Below, in pieces: positions 1 to 7,326 of a stretch of DNA of 64,000 nucleotides. The DNA is from a virus. The position numbers and the translations under genes were made by a program. The first letter of the stretch is position 1, and each line of letters starts with the position of its first letter. The notes beneath the pieces were generated by a model. The model did not search any database. It saw nothing but the letters and a program-made list of their open reading frames with translations, and was not told where the DNA came from. Location: positions 36,669 to 100,668 of IMG/VR virus record IMGVR_UViG_3300020186_000396, one strand, 5' to 3'.

Positions 1-1
1 A

Positions 2-355
2 AAGTATCCGCTCATAACCTTAAAACAAAAACAGTTCCAGTTAAAAAAGCATGGTAATCTAGGAACAGCCTGTACTGTTTTCCATAGAGAACTGCATGAT
101 AAGATTGGTTATTTTATAACTGAATTTGGTTTGTATGGCGAAGAAGACGCCGATTTCTTTTATAGGGCACGCATCGCTGGATTCAAGATGGGCTATCTTT
201 TAGAGATGGGCACGCATTTCGGTGAAGGTGCATTGGATGAGGGTACTTATCGTGCGTTTAAAAGTGAAAACCATCGTAAAAATTTACCCAAATTCAGATC
301 TAATTGTGCGGAATATTCAAGCGGGAAACGACCCATCTACATAAAATTCGGATGA
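2..355 (+). CDS. Glycosyltransferase family 2-like protein, C-terminal part (5' end outside window)
   Basis: The reading frame is open from the left edge to the stop at 353-355, so the N-terminal nucleotide-sugar-binding half is missing. The visible part carries the GT-A family pattern of a Gly-rich stretch followed by GEEDADFFYRARIAGF, which matches the acidic EDxDxxxRxxxxG region of family 2 glycosyltransferases (acceptor and catalytic-base region). The enzyme would move a sugar from a nucleotide donor to an unknown acceptor. RmlA-like and RmlD/UER1-like genes 4 kb downstream could supply the donor. The family call is inferred from this motif and the acceptor cannot be predicted. Confidence 0.7.
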   Translation, partial: KYPLITLKQKQFQLKKHGNLGTACTVFHRELHDKIGYFITEFGLYGEEDADFFYRARIAGFKMGYLLEMGTHFGEGALDEGTYRAFKSENHRKNLPKFRSNCAEYSSGKRPIYIKFG

Positions 356-359
356 CGAG

Positions 360-719
360 TTGCTTAGTTTACAATCACAACAAGCTTTTATGATCGCGCC
401 ACGTTTAACCCCATGGGAAAAGTACAGCGCTCGCGAATGGCGCCGAAGCGTCGTTACCGAATACGGTAACGTACCGCTCGTCCGTTGTTGGGGTCGCAAC
501 AAGCACGGTGTGGCCGAGTGGACCTGGGCAACGTTGACGCCTGGATTTCAGGCTATCCCTCCGGAATATTTCAAATCCAAAGTCTCCAAATTTTTGACGC
601 CGTATCATGTGAAAAACACCGTCTTCGTACGTAAATGTGATGCATTGATTCAAGCCGATGACCTCATGAGAGGTGCCGGGCTTTTGTTATTAAAAAATAA
701 ACACTTAGCATTCCTATGA
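360..719 (+). CDS. Hypothetical protein, 119 aa
   Basis: I do not recognise this protein. It lies 4 nt after the glycosyltransferase and its stop overlaps the next start as ATGA, which supports translation. The frame opens with a TTG at 360. An ATG at 390 (MIAPRLTPWEKYS) is an alternative start giving 109 aa. The sequence is rich in Trp and basic residues, has no signal peptide or membrane segment, and ends in a Leu-rich stretch followed by KNKHLAFL. Confidence 0.55.
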   Translation: MLSLQSQQAFMIAPRLTPWEKYSAREWRRSVVTEYGNVPLVRCWGRNKHGVAEWTWATLTPGFQAIPPEYFKSKVSKFLTPYHVKNTVFVRKCDALIQADDLMRGAGLLLLKNKHLAFL

Positions 720-1168
720 AATTAACTTTGGACTTGGTACCATCTTCGTCTTGGTTTAATAATGTACGCGCAGTTGTAACTGTACAGCAGTGGGATACTT
801 TAAGACATAAAGTCTATTCAAAAGCTGCTAGTGTTTGTGAAATTTGCGGTGGTGTTGGTAGAAATCATCCAGTTGAATGCCATGAAATTTGGCATTACGA
901 TGACGTTAAATTAATCCAGCGTCTAACTGGTATGATTGCTTTATGTCCCAATTGTCACATGGTAAAACATTTCGGCCTTGCTCAGATTCAAAATCGGGAA
1001 GCCCAAGCACTTAGACATTTAATGCGTGTTAATAACATTACACGCACTGAAGCCGAAGCTCATATAAATGACGCCTTTCAAATTTGGCAAAACCGAAGTT
1101 CCAAATCTTGGACATTAGATATTCTTCATTTAGAAGAGTATGGAATTGATATTAAAACATTACGATGA
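716..1168 (+). CDS. HNH-type treble-clef zinc protein (possible endonuclease), 150 aa
   Basis: The central part holds CEICGG near residue 41, a CHEIWHY segment near residue 59, and CPNCHMVKH near residue 81. Two CxxC knuckles around His residues are the layout of HNH/treble-clef nucleases, which nick or cut DNA with a single metal ion. The C-terminal 60 residues are helical and have no known domain to my eye. Such genes are common in phages as free-standing homing endonucleases or as host-type DNA-processing enzymes. Its tight ATGA coupling to the gene upstream argues for a resident gene rather than a recent insertion. Confidence 0.7.
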   Translation: MKLTLDLVPSSSWFNNVRAVVTVQQWDTLRHKVYSKAASVCEICGGVGRNHPVECHEIWHYDDVKLIQRLTGMIALCPNCHMVKHFGLAQIQNREAQALRHLMRVNNITRTEAEAHINDAFQIWQNRSSKSWTLDILHLEEYGIDIKTLR

Positions 1169-1180
1169 TATACTCTACGT

Positions 1181-1969
1181 ATGGCCATTCATACCTTAAA
1201 AGATAGAATCAACAGCTATCGCGATGCTTGCTCTCAGAAGCTTTTGCGTCGATTGCCTGTTGTCATCAACGTGAATGGTAGGGGTTTCCGCAGAGTTACG
1301 TCAATGATTGAGAAACCGTTCTCTGCCGATTTGGCAAACGTGATGTGCGCAACAGCTGTCAAACTCTGCCACGAGATTGATGGCGCTGTGTTTGCTTATA
1401 CGTTCAATGATGACATCACAATCATTACTAGAAACGATCAGTCTTATGAAACGCAACCGTGGTTTCAGAATGATGTACAAAAAATTGTATCGGCCGCGTC
1501 ATCTATTGCAACGCTTGAATTTAGCAATGCAGCCAAAGAAGTGGGTCTTGGCTCGCTTGCTGAAGCTATGTTCACCTCTCATGCGTTTACAGTTCCGTCG
1601 CTCACCGAGGCAATCAATGTGCTGATTGCCAAGCAACAGTTGGCGTCTCAATCGGCTCTTAACTTTTCTGTATTCTATGAGTTGACAGAAAAGTACGGTG
1701 ATGATGCGATTGAGATTTTGCAAAACAGAACGCCAGATGACAAAGAAGAACTTCTTGAAGAGTGTGGAAGAAGCTTCAGTGCATACCCGGCTCCATTCAG
1801 ACGAGGAGTGGCGTGTTATCGCTCACCTACTCTGGTAAACTCAAAAGATGGTGGCATTATCAAAAACAAATGGGTAATCGATCCTGATCTTCCGCTGTTT
1901 TCTAAAGACCAGGCCTTTCTTACAAATATATTTAAAACCGGCTCTGACATCATCAGAGCTGGACACTAA
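1181..1969 (+). CDS. Thg1-like protein (tRNA-His guanylyltransferase family, 3'-5' polymerase), 262 aa
   Basis: The N-terminal half matches the Thg1/TLP family. It has VINVNGRGF near residues 28-36 (family RIDGRxF), an alternating segment through AYTFNDDITI near 72-81 (family SDExSF), and then TQPWF...VQKIVSAASSIAT. Family members add nucleotides in the 3'-5' direction to tRNA 5' ends, either G-1 of tRNA-His or as repair. The first metal-binding Asp of the DGR motif is Asn32 here, while Asp77 and Asp78 of the second motif remain, so activity may be altered. The start is the ATG at 1181, preceded by ATATACTCTACGT. The gene converges on the lysozyme-like gene, and the two stops overlap. Confidence 0.75.
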   Translation: MAIHTLKDRINSYRDACSQKLLRRLPVVINVNGRGFRRVTSMIEKPFSADLANVMCATAVKLCHEIDGAVFAYTFNDDITIITRNDQSYETQPWFQNDVQKIVSAASSIATLEFSNAAKEVGLGSLAEAMFTSHAFTVPSLTEAINVLIAKQQLASQSALNFSVFYELTEKYGDDAIEILQNRTPDDKEELLEECGRSFSAYPAPFRRGVACYRSPTLVNSKDGGIIKNKWVIDPDLPLFSKDQAFLTNIFKTGSDIIRAGH

Positions 1970-2697
1970 GGCTTCTTCTTCATAAAAAAACTTAGCAGCA
2001 TCATGAGGAAGTTGTAAAGCTGACCCACCATTCCTTGCTGAATAGGTCCGTCATCTACCTCGCCAAGCTCGCGCGGTTCAAATTCTACGAAGGAATGAAC
2101 AATTGGCATGTCCAACGGGGCTTCGAATTCAACGTGGTCGTCAGTAAAGTTTTCGGCAGTTACATTAGCTAGTGCTTGTTCGAATAGTGTTACCTTCATA
2201 AAAGCATCTGAATATGCGGTCACGGCGCGCGTATAATCGGCTTCAGGGGCAGTGTAATACCCTTGTTGTCTCAGGAGCTTAGAGAATCCAGAAGGGCTTC
2301 CTGCCTCAACCTGGGCCCAAGCAATGGTGTACCGTTTGTTACGAAGTAAATTAAAATGGTGTTCAACGCCTAAGTCAAGGGTCGGGAAAGATCGAAACCA
2401 TGAACCTGGATTTTCTGATTTTAGCTCTACTCGCTTACCGTTGATAATCTCCCACACGCCATTGAGTGCGCAGTACTCGATGATTTGACCTGCAACATCT
2501 GCCGCCTTGGAATTACCTATGTTATTGTTCCAACAATAGGTTCCTTGACCAGTTTCAATTGACCATTGGGCAAAGATAATAGATATTTGTTTCTTGTTCG
2601 GGTAGGCGTCGTACGATTCCTTCCAAGCATGAATCATAGCTTCTACAAAATCTAGTTTAGTAAATGTTGATCTAACCGTAGGAACTCTTTTAAGCAT
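1966..2697 (-). CDS. Lysozyme-like peptidoglycan hydrolase with hydrophobic C-terminal tail, 243 aa
   Basis: The motif FAQWSIETGQG, followed by WNNNIGNSKA, resembles the catalytic region of FlgJ-type glucosaminidases and lysozyme-fold hydrolases. In that family the Glu cleaves the glycan backbone and the Asn-rich stretch follows it. I chose the ATG at 2697 (MLKRVPTVRST) because a longer frame would run into the divergent + strand gene at 2722. After an acidic linker the protein ends in a roughly 12-residue hydrophobic stretch and a basic tail (KKKP), a possible membrane anchor. It could be the endolysin or a virion hydrolase. It is one of five minus-strand genes seen in the window. Confidence 0.55.
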   Translation of the reverse strand: MLKRVPTVRSTFTKLDFVEAMIHAWKESYDAYPNKKQISIIFAQWSIETGQGTYCWNNNIGNSKAADVAGQIIEYCALNGVWEIINGKRVELKSENPGSWFRSFPTLDLGVEHHFNLLRNKRYTIAWAQVEAGSPSGFSKLLRQQGYYTAPEADYTRAVTAYSDAFMKVTLFEQALANVTAENFTDDHVEFEAPLDMPIVHSFVEFEPRELGEVDDGPIQQGMVGQLYNFLMMLLSFFMKKKP

Positions 2698-2721
2698 ATC
2701 AATGGTGATATAACAAAGACG

Positions 2722-3327
2722 ATGGAAGAGAAAAGCATAATAAGAATTGAAGACCAGATTCAGTTTGCGTTTGAAAATTTCGGTGATTTCCCGCCTGAAC
2801 AACAAAAAAAACTAATAGAAATTGTTCAAACTAAATTCAAAGTGGAGCAAATGAGCTGGCAGCTACGCGAGCCCGTGTTCTACGGTTTTGTTGCTTACTC
2901 TCTTCCGGTTGAGAACTACCCAATCAGGACAATGGTTACTTCTTTGCTTTCTGAAGATCTATTTGGAAGACATTTAAAAGAGAACATTAACGAAGCAAAA
3001 ATAGCTTTATTGCAAAACTTTACTACGCTTATGAAATTCTATACCGGTGCTTCTGATATGAAATGGCAAAAGAATTTTGCCTTTCTTGATACAAGATTAG
3101 GCAACGCGTTAATCAACGCGCATTTAACTGATATCAAAAAAGAGTTACAAAACAGATATTGTTCTGATTATCGCCTTGATGGCTCAATCAGGCAGGTACT
3201 AGACCTATACCATGTTACAGGTTTAAAACTTGGAGATTTGGTTTTAACATTCAAATCCAGACCTAAACAGTTGGAACTTATTACAAAAGTTGTGCCAGAG
3301 GCTGCTAAATACGTCACCATGATCTAG
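2722..3327 (+). CDS. Hypothetical protein, 201 aa
   Basis: I do not recognise this protein. It is predicted to be mostly helical and mixed-charge, with no signal peptide or membrane segment. The ATG at 2722 lies 24 bp from the divergent hydrolase start, so both promoters would have to fit between or inside the genes. The 3' end is followed by a 41-bp gap and then the tRNA gene. No clear function follows from the neighbours. Confidence 0.7.
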   Translation: MEEKSIIRIEDQIQFAFENFGDFPPEQQKKLIEIVQTKFKVEQMSWQLREPVFYGFVAYSLPVENYPIRTMVTSLLSEDLFGRHLKENINEAKIALLQNFTTLMKFYTGASDMKWQKNFAFLDTRLGNALINAHLTDIKKELQNRYCSDYRLDGSIRQVLDLYHVTGLKLGDLVLTFKSRPKQLELITKVVPEAAKYVTMI

Positions 3328-3368
3328 TTGCCGATGGTGCTAAGAAGCTATACAGTACAGTAACACAT

Positions 3369-3442
3369 GCGCTCGTAGCCTAATGGATAAGGCCCCAAAC
3401 TTCTAATTTGGTTTTTTGCAGGTTCGAGCCCTGCCGAGCGCG
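3369..3442 (+). tRNA. tRNA-Arg(UCU)
   Basis: A full cloverleaf can be folded. The acceptor stem is 3369-3375 with 3435-3441 (GCGCTCG/CGAGCGC). The D stem is GCCT/AGGC. The anticodon stem is CCAAA/TTTGG with loop CTTCTAA, which gives anticodon UCU. The T stem is GCAGG/CCTGC with loop TTCGAGC, and the discriminator is G. The variable loop is six T residues. No CCA is encoded, so the 3' end depends on a CCA-adding enzyme; a related nucleotidyltransferase is encoded at 55489. It decodes AGA. Confidence 0.95.
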
Positions 3443-3475
3443 CTATATCGATACGATTTCGGACGGTTAAAAGCG

Positions 3476-3492
3476 AGCGGTTATATACCGCT
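3476..3492. promoter_or_regulatory. Palindrome AGCGGT-TATAT-ACCGCT immediately before a start codon
   Basis: A perfect 6-bp inverted repeat around TATAT ends two bases before the ATG at 3495. It occupies the place where a ribosome binding site would be and could act as an operator, a promoter element or a translation-blocking hairpin. The role is inferred. Confidence 0.4.
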
Positions 3493-3494
3493 TT

Positions 3495-4058
3495 ATGAAG
3501 ATTCGCAATTTACTTCCGTTTTTATTTCCACTCGTTCTCCTGTCTTCCGGATGCTCTCCGTCGAAGGTAGTCACCCCGCCAGTTGCGGCCCCGATACCGG
3601 CAGCAAGTCCGGTTAAACCTGCATTTGTTCCACCAACTGGCTGGAAAACTGTTAGCGGTAAAGGTTTTGCTTTTGCTGTTCCAAAAACAGTTAGCGAGGT
3701 CAAAGGCGCACCAGGCGAAGAGTTTGCTAAGTTTGCTGCCAAATCTGAGGATAATAATTTTCTATTGGGATTTGATTACAAAGATAATATCAAAACAGTT
3801 AATCGAATGTCAAAGCAGATTATGGAATCTTTAGCTGATATCGATGCTGAGGTTCAACAAATCAAACAGGTAGAGGTGGACGAATATGATGGAGCAGTGT
3901 TTCTAGCCGTGCACGGCAACCATGTGTTTATGGTATATGTTTTTGTTAAAGATCAAATAGGGTATCAAATTTCATGCGGCACTCCGGATAAATCTGAAGC
4001 TCAGAAAATGGTCGATGCCTGTGAGGCCATCGTCGATACTTTCAAATTTACTAAATGA
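3495..4058 (+). CDS. Secreted lipoprotein, 187 aa
   Basis: The N-terminus is a lipoprotein signal peptide: basic MKIRN, a hydrophobic core, and the lipobox LSSGC with the lipidated Cys near residue 20. A Pro/Ala/Val-rich linker of about 30 residues follows. The mature domain of about 140 residues starts near GWKTVSGKGFAFAVP and looks like a mixed alpha/beta protein. It would be processed by signal peptidase II and anchored in a host membrane. A role in superinfection exclusion or as a lysis-associated lipoprotein is possible but not shown. Its stop overlaps the next start as ATGA. Confidence 0.75.
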   Translation: MKIRNLLPFLFPLVLLSSGCSPSKVVTPPVAAPIPAASPVKPAFVPPTGWKTVSGKGFAFAVPKTVSEVKGAPGEEFAKFAAKSEDNNFLLGFDYKDNIKTVNRMSKQIMESLADIDAEVQQIKQVEVDEYDGAVFLAVHGNHVFMVYVFVKDQIGYQISCGTPDKSEAQKMVDACEAIVDTFKFTK

Positions 4059-4789
4059 AAATTCGGCAAGGTATTTTACTAGCGGCAGGAACAGGTTCAC
4101 GCCTGCACCCATTAACGCTAACAATGAACAAACATATGATTCCGGTCTACGACCGTCATATGATAGAGTACCCTATCGAAACGCTTCGTCAGCTTGGTTG
4201 TGAGACAGTCACGATCGTTATAGGCGGGGACCAAATAGGATTTGGTCAAATCGTATCCTTCCTAAAGGATGGCGAACAATTTGGAATGAAATTCAATTAT
4301 GTTTATCAGATGAAGCCTTCTGGTATTGCTCAGGCCATTAATCTTTGCGAGGACTACATTAAAGATGATAAGTTCGCAGTCATTCTTGGCGACAACATAT
4401 ATGAAAAGAAAATCAACTTCACCAATCCTAAGCCTGGCGCTCAGATCGTTTTGTGTCAGCACCCAGAGATCAATCGCTTTGGAGTCGCTTCTATTTTAAA
4501 CGGCTCGATCGTTAACATTGTGGAAAAGCCACAAATTATTGATGAAACGTTAGATAATTTTGCAATCACTGGCCTTTACATATTTGATCAAAACTACTTT
4601 TCTTTTTATCCTCAGTTGAAACCATCATCTAGAGGTGAATATGAAATAACGGACATGATGAAAATTTACCATCGAGACAAAGACCTTTACTATACAATAA
4701 GTAATGGGTGGTGGTCTGATACCGGTACATTTGAATCTATACAGTCAGTTAGCAATAGAATCAGAGAAAAAATCATTTTAGCCAAATGA
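4055..4789 (+). CDS. RmlA-like sugar-1-phosphate nucleotidyltransferase, 244 aa
   Basis: The N-terminus GILLAAGTGSRLHPLT is the nucleotidyltransferase signature (GxGTRLxPLT), followed by NKHMIPVYDRHMIEYPIE. The segment FAVILGDNI near residue 110 supplies the metal-binding Asp, and VEKP and GLYIF...EYEITD are further RmlA family landmarks. The protein makes an NDP-sugar (typically dTDP-glucose) from a sugar-1-phosphate. At 244 aa it is shorter than the bacterial RmlA of about 290 aa and lacks the C-terminal dimer helices. With the next gene it forms a two-gene nucleotide-sugar unit. The sugar specificity is not determined. Confidence 0.85.
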   Translation: MKIRQGILLAAGTGSRLHPLTLTMNKHMIPVYDRHMIEYPIETLRQLGCETVTIVIGGDQIGFGQIVSFLKDGEQFGMKFNYVYQMKPSGIAQAINLCEDYIKDDKFAVILGDNIYEKKINFTNPKPGAQIVLCQHPEINRFGVASILNGSIVNIVEKPQIIDETLDNFAITGLYIFDQNYFSFYPQLKPSSRGEYEITDMMKIYHRDKDLYYTISNGWWSDTGTFESIQSVSNRIREKIILAK

Positions 4790-4816
4790 TTTGAACTGGA
4801 TCGATATACGATATGT

Positions 4817-5692
4817 ATGCGAACAGTTGTCATAGGAAAAGGTTTCATTGAGTCTCATATAAGTGCATCTGACTTTGGGCAGCGGCCGGGGTACAAAGCT
4901 TGCGACTATAGATTCGAGCCCTCTAAAGAGAGCATCGAACGCTTCATAGATAAAGCCAAGCCTGACGTAGTCATCAACTGTTTAGGTAAAACAGGACGAC
5001 CTAACGTCGACTGGTGTGAGACTCATAAGGATGATACGATGATCGCGAATGTGACGATCCCGACGCTTTTAGCTGAGGTCACGCATCGTCACGGAATACA
5101 GCTCGTCCATATCGGTTCGGGTTGTATTTTTTACGGACTGTCTCCTAACGCAGGAGACCCAATGGACCGAGACTTTAGAGGCGATCCTGGCTGGAAAGAA
5201 ACTGATTTTGCAAATTCTAAATCTTATTATTCGAAATCAAAATATTCGTGTGATTTAGCAATCTCGGATTTTGATAACGTTTGCATTTTGCGCATCAGGA
5301 TGCCAGTCTCTGCTAGTTTCGTACCACGCAATTATATCACTAAAATATTAGGGTACTCCTCTATTATTGGAGCTTCAAACTCCGTTACATTTATGGATGA
5401 TTTCGTCAAAGCTGCGGCGTGGACGATTGACAAGTCGAAACGAGGGGTTTACCATGTTACCAACCCAGATCCCGTTACTCCGATGGATTTCCTGTCGGAA
5501 TACCAGAAGTACGTACCTGGGCACACATATAGCGTGATTAATGAGAAGCAGCTCGATGCGCTCACTATAGCCCCAAGGTCTAATTGTATAATTGATAGCT
5601 CAAAAATCATCGGTGAAGGTTTACGACTATCATCCTCAAAAGATCTAATTGAGGATTACATGAAACGTTTCGTTACATCAATGGAGCATTAA
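4817..5692 (+). CDS. UER1/RmlD-like NAD(P)-dependent sugar nucleotide epimerase-reductase, 291 aa
   Basis: This is a short-chain dehydrogenase/reductase-type sugar nucleotide enzyme. The stretch TGRPNVDWCE near residues 59-68 followed by IGSGCIF is diagnostic of the dTDP/UDP-4-keto-rhamnose 3,5-epimerase/4-reductase group (plant UER1 and RHM C-terminal half, mimivirus L780). The YxxxK catalytic pair is in YYSKSKY near residue 138. The Gly-rich NAD motif is unusual (VIGKGFIESHI rather than GxxGxxG), so cofactor binding may differ. With the RmlA-like gene it could make a rhamnose-like donor for glycosylating virion or surface structures. Upstream lies the motif ATATAC, 8 nt before ATG. Confidence 0.8.
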   Translation: MRTVVIGKGFIESHISASDFGQRPGYKACDYRFEPSKESIERFIDKAKPDVVINCLGKTGRPNVDWCETHKDDTMIANVTIPTLLAEVTHRHGIQLVHIGSGCIFYGLSPNAGDPMDRDFRGDPGWKETDFANSKSYYSKSKYSCDLAISDFDNVCILRIRMPVSASFVPRNYITKILGYSSIIGASNSVTFMDDFVKAAAWTIDKSKRGVYHVTNPDPVTPMDFLSEYQKYVPGHTYSVINEKQLDALTIAPRSNCIIDSSKIIGEGLRLSSSKDLIEDYMKRFVTSMEH

Positions 5693-5971
5693 ATGGCTAG
5701 CGAAAAGCTCTCTATACCTCTTACTGCAACGCAGGACCGCAATGGTAAAAAGTATTACATGGGACGCGTTCAATTTCCGGGGACACTGAATCTCCGACGT
5801 GGTGCCGTGTTCTGGGTGTTCACCAGTGAGTCAGGTCAGGAAGAAATCCAGATCGGTGTCATGGACAAGAAGAAGGACAAAGAGCGTCAAGCCAAACGCT
5901 TAGAGAGAGAAGCTGTCTCGGGTGAATCTGCGCCAGATGTCTCTAGACGTGGTAACCAAGGTAATTACTAA
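5693..5971 (+). CDS. Hypothetical protein, 92 aa
   Basis: Not recognised. The ATG directly follows the stop of the sugar reductase, and its own stop shares one base with the next start (TAATG). The N-terminal 55 residues look like a small beta-rich domain; the C-terminal 35 are highly charged (KKKDKERQAKRLERE) and probably disordered. Gene packing is the main support for its being real. Confidence 0.65.
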   Translation: MASEKLSIPLTATQDRNGKKYYMGRVQFPGTLNLRRGAVFWVFTSESGQEEIQIGVMDKKKDKERQAKRLEREAVSGESAPDVSRRGNQGNY

Positions 5972-6294
5972 TGAAACATTTCGAAAACTTATGGGATGAC
6001 GCCGAAAAAATAAAAGGTCCGTCTGATCGAGATGAAATTTCGGCTAAAATCAAAAAGTTACTTGATACTTACACTGGTATACATAGAAGCGGTGGAGGTA
6101 CTCATATCGGCTACCCTGTTGGCTTCACAGAAGCTGCTAAACAGAAAGCAATGGGCGACATATTGTTTCTGCTTGCAAACCTATCTGCAATGGACACGAT
6201 AGACGTCTACAAAGCCTTATCAGAGGCAATTGAACGCGCCGATATTAGATCTCTAGGTGTTCCTGATGAAAAACATAAAAGTATTGATTCTTAG
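5971..6294 (+). CDS. Hypothetical protein, 107 aa
   Basis: Not recognised. The sequence is helical, with a Gly-rich loop (HRSGGGTHIGYPVG) near residues 38-51. The start codon overlaps the preceding stop, and the 3' end overlaps the exported protease gene by 29 nt. No membrane segment or signal peptide is visible. Confidence 0.65.
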   Translation: MKHFENLWDDAEKIKGPSDRDEISAKIKKLLDTYTGIHRSGGGTHIGYPVGFTEAAKQKAMGDILFLLANLSAMDTIDVYKALSEAIERADIRSLGVPDEKHKSIDS

Positions 6295-6958
6295 CGCTAT
6301 TTATTCTGCTGTCATGACTTTTGGCCACGAGGCCATCGCAAACCCACCAATTGCGTTACCGCTGGCTTCCGAGAAGCTAGGTAAACCTATTCAGCTGTCA
6401 GGGTGCCCTGGTTTGCGCGTTGTGGAGTGGCGAGCCAGTCAAGAGTGGTCGTACACGTCGCAGAGTGACGATGGCGTAAAGGTTATGGAGAAAGCGTGCC
6501 AAACCACATTGGTGCGCTATCCAGAATTTCTGCGTTCTAAAAAATTAGAATTCAAACAGGAATCATTCTCTGTCGATATGGCTCTTATTCCAGCCAACAC
6601 TATTGGTGATGGTAAAGAGTCACGAAACATGAATGACGTTAACGGTCGATTTCAAATCGTACAGCCTAATTGCTGTTCGTGGGGAATTTATGATTCCCAA
6701 TTATCGTTCCTATTTCTTCGTAATGACCCCATCTCAATTCATGGTGGGAAGAGCGTTACGAACAAGTATTTCGTCAGAACGTTCTTTCACGAGTTGGGGC
6801 ACGTGCTGAATCACAAGTGGCACGTCAAAGAACGTTATTTTCCTAACAATCCGTCAGAGGACGAGAAGCTCGTTGAAGAGTGGGTTTCGTACCTTGGGAT
6901 TACGTTCGCCACCGAATCTTCATCTGAAGATTGGATGATGAAAAAACGTAGCCAATGA
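6266..6958 (+). CDS. Exported zinc metalloprotease-like protein with HELGH motif, 230 aa
   Basis: The N-terminus MKNIKVLILSAIYSAVMTFG...AIA is a classical Sec signal peptide with a likely cleavage after Ala-Ile-Ala near residue 26. H175-E-L-G-H179 is an HExxH zinc-binding catalytic motif inside FFHELGHVLNH. Glu residues in the following EDEKLVEEWVSYLG helix could supply a third ligand, as in gluzincins. It would act in the periplasm or outside the cell. I chose the ATG at 6266 rather than the in-frame GTG at 6257 because the signal peptide begins there. The substrate is unknown; degradation of an envelope protein or help with lysis are options. Confidence 0.65.
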   Translation: MKNIKVLILSAIYSAVMTFGHEAIANPPIALPLASEKLGKPIQLSGCPGLRVVEWRASQEWSYTSQSDDGVKVMEKACQTTLVRYPEFLRSKKLEFKQESFSVDMALIPANTIGDGKESRNMNDVNGRFQIVQPNCCSWGIYDSQLSFLFLRNDPISIHGGKSVTNKYFVRTFFHELGHVLNHKWHVKERYFPNNPSEDEKLVEEWVSYLGITFATESSSEDWMMKKRSQ

Positions 6959-7107
6959 AACATTACGCTAAACGGAATCGGCACATTTGTTATAACATGC
7001 GTTACAACAGTTACACGGCTTGGGTCGCTTATCAAACGGCGGAAGAACACCAGCCAGTGGGCACTTATGTTGGTTTGTACCGCTGCTTCCGCAGCGGCAA
7101 ACATTAG
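6955..7107 (+). CDS. Small hypothetical protein, 50 aa
   Basis: The frame starts with an ATG that overlaps the protease stop as ATGA. It encodes a basic, Tyr- and His-rich peptide beginning MKHYAKRNRHICYN and ending LYRCFRSGKH. Only two Cys are present, so a zinc site is not certain. It stops 27 nt before the first IS200/IS605-type fragment. Coupled translation is the main argument that it is real. Confidence 0.5.
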   Translation: MKHYAKRNRHICYNMRYNSYTAWVAYQTAEEHQPVGTYVGLYRCFRSGKH

Positions 7108-7134
7108 CTACATCGAGTAGCTTTTTGGTTTTAT

Positions 7135-7326
7135 TTTTCTCCAAAAAGAATACCCCTCCCCTTACGAGATAGAGTTTATAATTGCGATGCCTGCGGCATC
7201 GCCATCGATAGAGATATTAATGCAGCAATAAATGTTAGAAGGCTCGGTACGAGCCTTGCGATATCCGGAGAAATAAATTCGCCGGATACTTTCAGAAGCC
7301 TCGCCCTTTAGGGCGAGGTAGTTCAC
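7135..7326 (+). mobile_element. IS200/IS605-type element remnant, copy A (left end plus TnpB 3' end and right end)
   Basis: This is a 192-bp fragment. The left part (TTCTCCAAAAAGAATACCCC) is shared with copies B, C and E. The right part encodes the C-terminus of TnpB and ends in the palindrome CCTCGCCC-TTTA-GGGCGAGG and the sequence TAGTTCAC shared with B, D and E. It follows TTAT (7131-7134). In IS605-type elements such right ends also form the scaffold of the TnpB guide RNA, with the flank just beyond the end acting as guide. No TnpA or complete TnpB is present here. Confidence 0.8.
7180..7311 (+). pseudogene. tnpB: TnpB C-terminal remnant (second half of zinc finger and tail)
   Basis: The frame reads NCDACGIAIDRDINAAINVR and continues through a GTSLAISGE tail to a TAG at 7309-7311. 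This is the family signature of TnpB/OrfB: the second CxxC of the zinc ribbon followed by the RuvC-III DRDxNAAxN motif. The rest of the roughly 400-residue protein is deleted. What remains overlaps the region that in intact elements is transcribed as guide-RNA scaffold. Confidence 0.85.

Noticed and set aside
2698-2805. N-terminal extension of the lysozyme-like protein
   Set aside because: It would overlap the divergent gene starting at 2722 by 84 bases, and the domain begins after the ATG at 2697.
7180-7311. A functional tnpB gene
   Set aside because: Only the last 43 codons remain and no upstream RuvC-I or RuvC-II motifs are present in any frame nearby.
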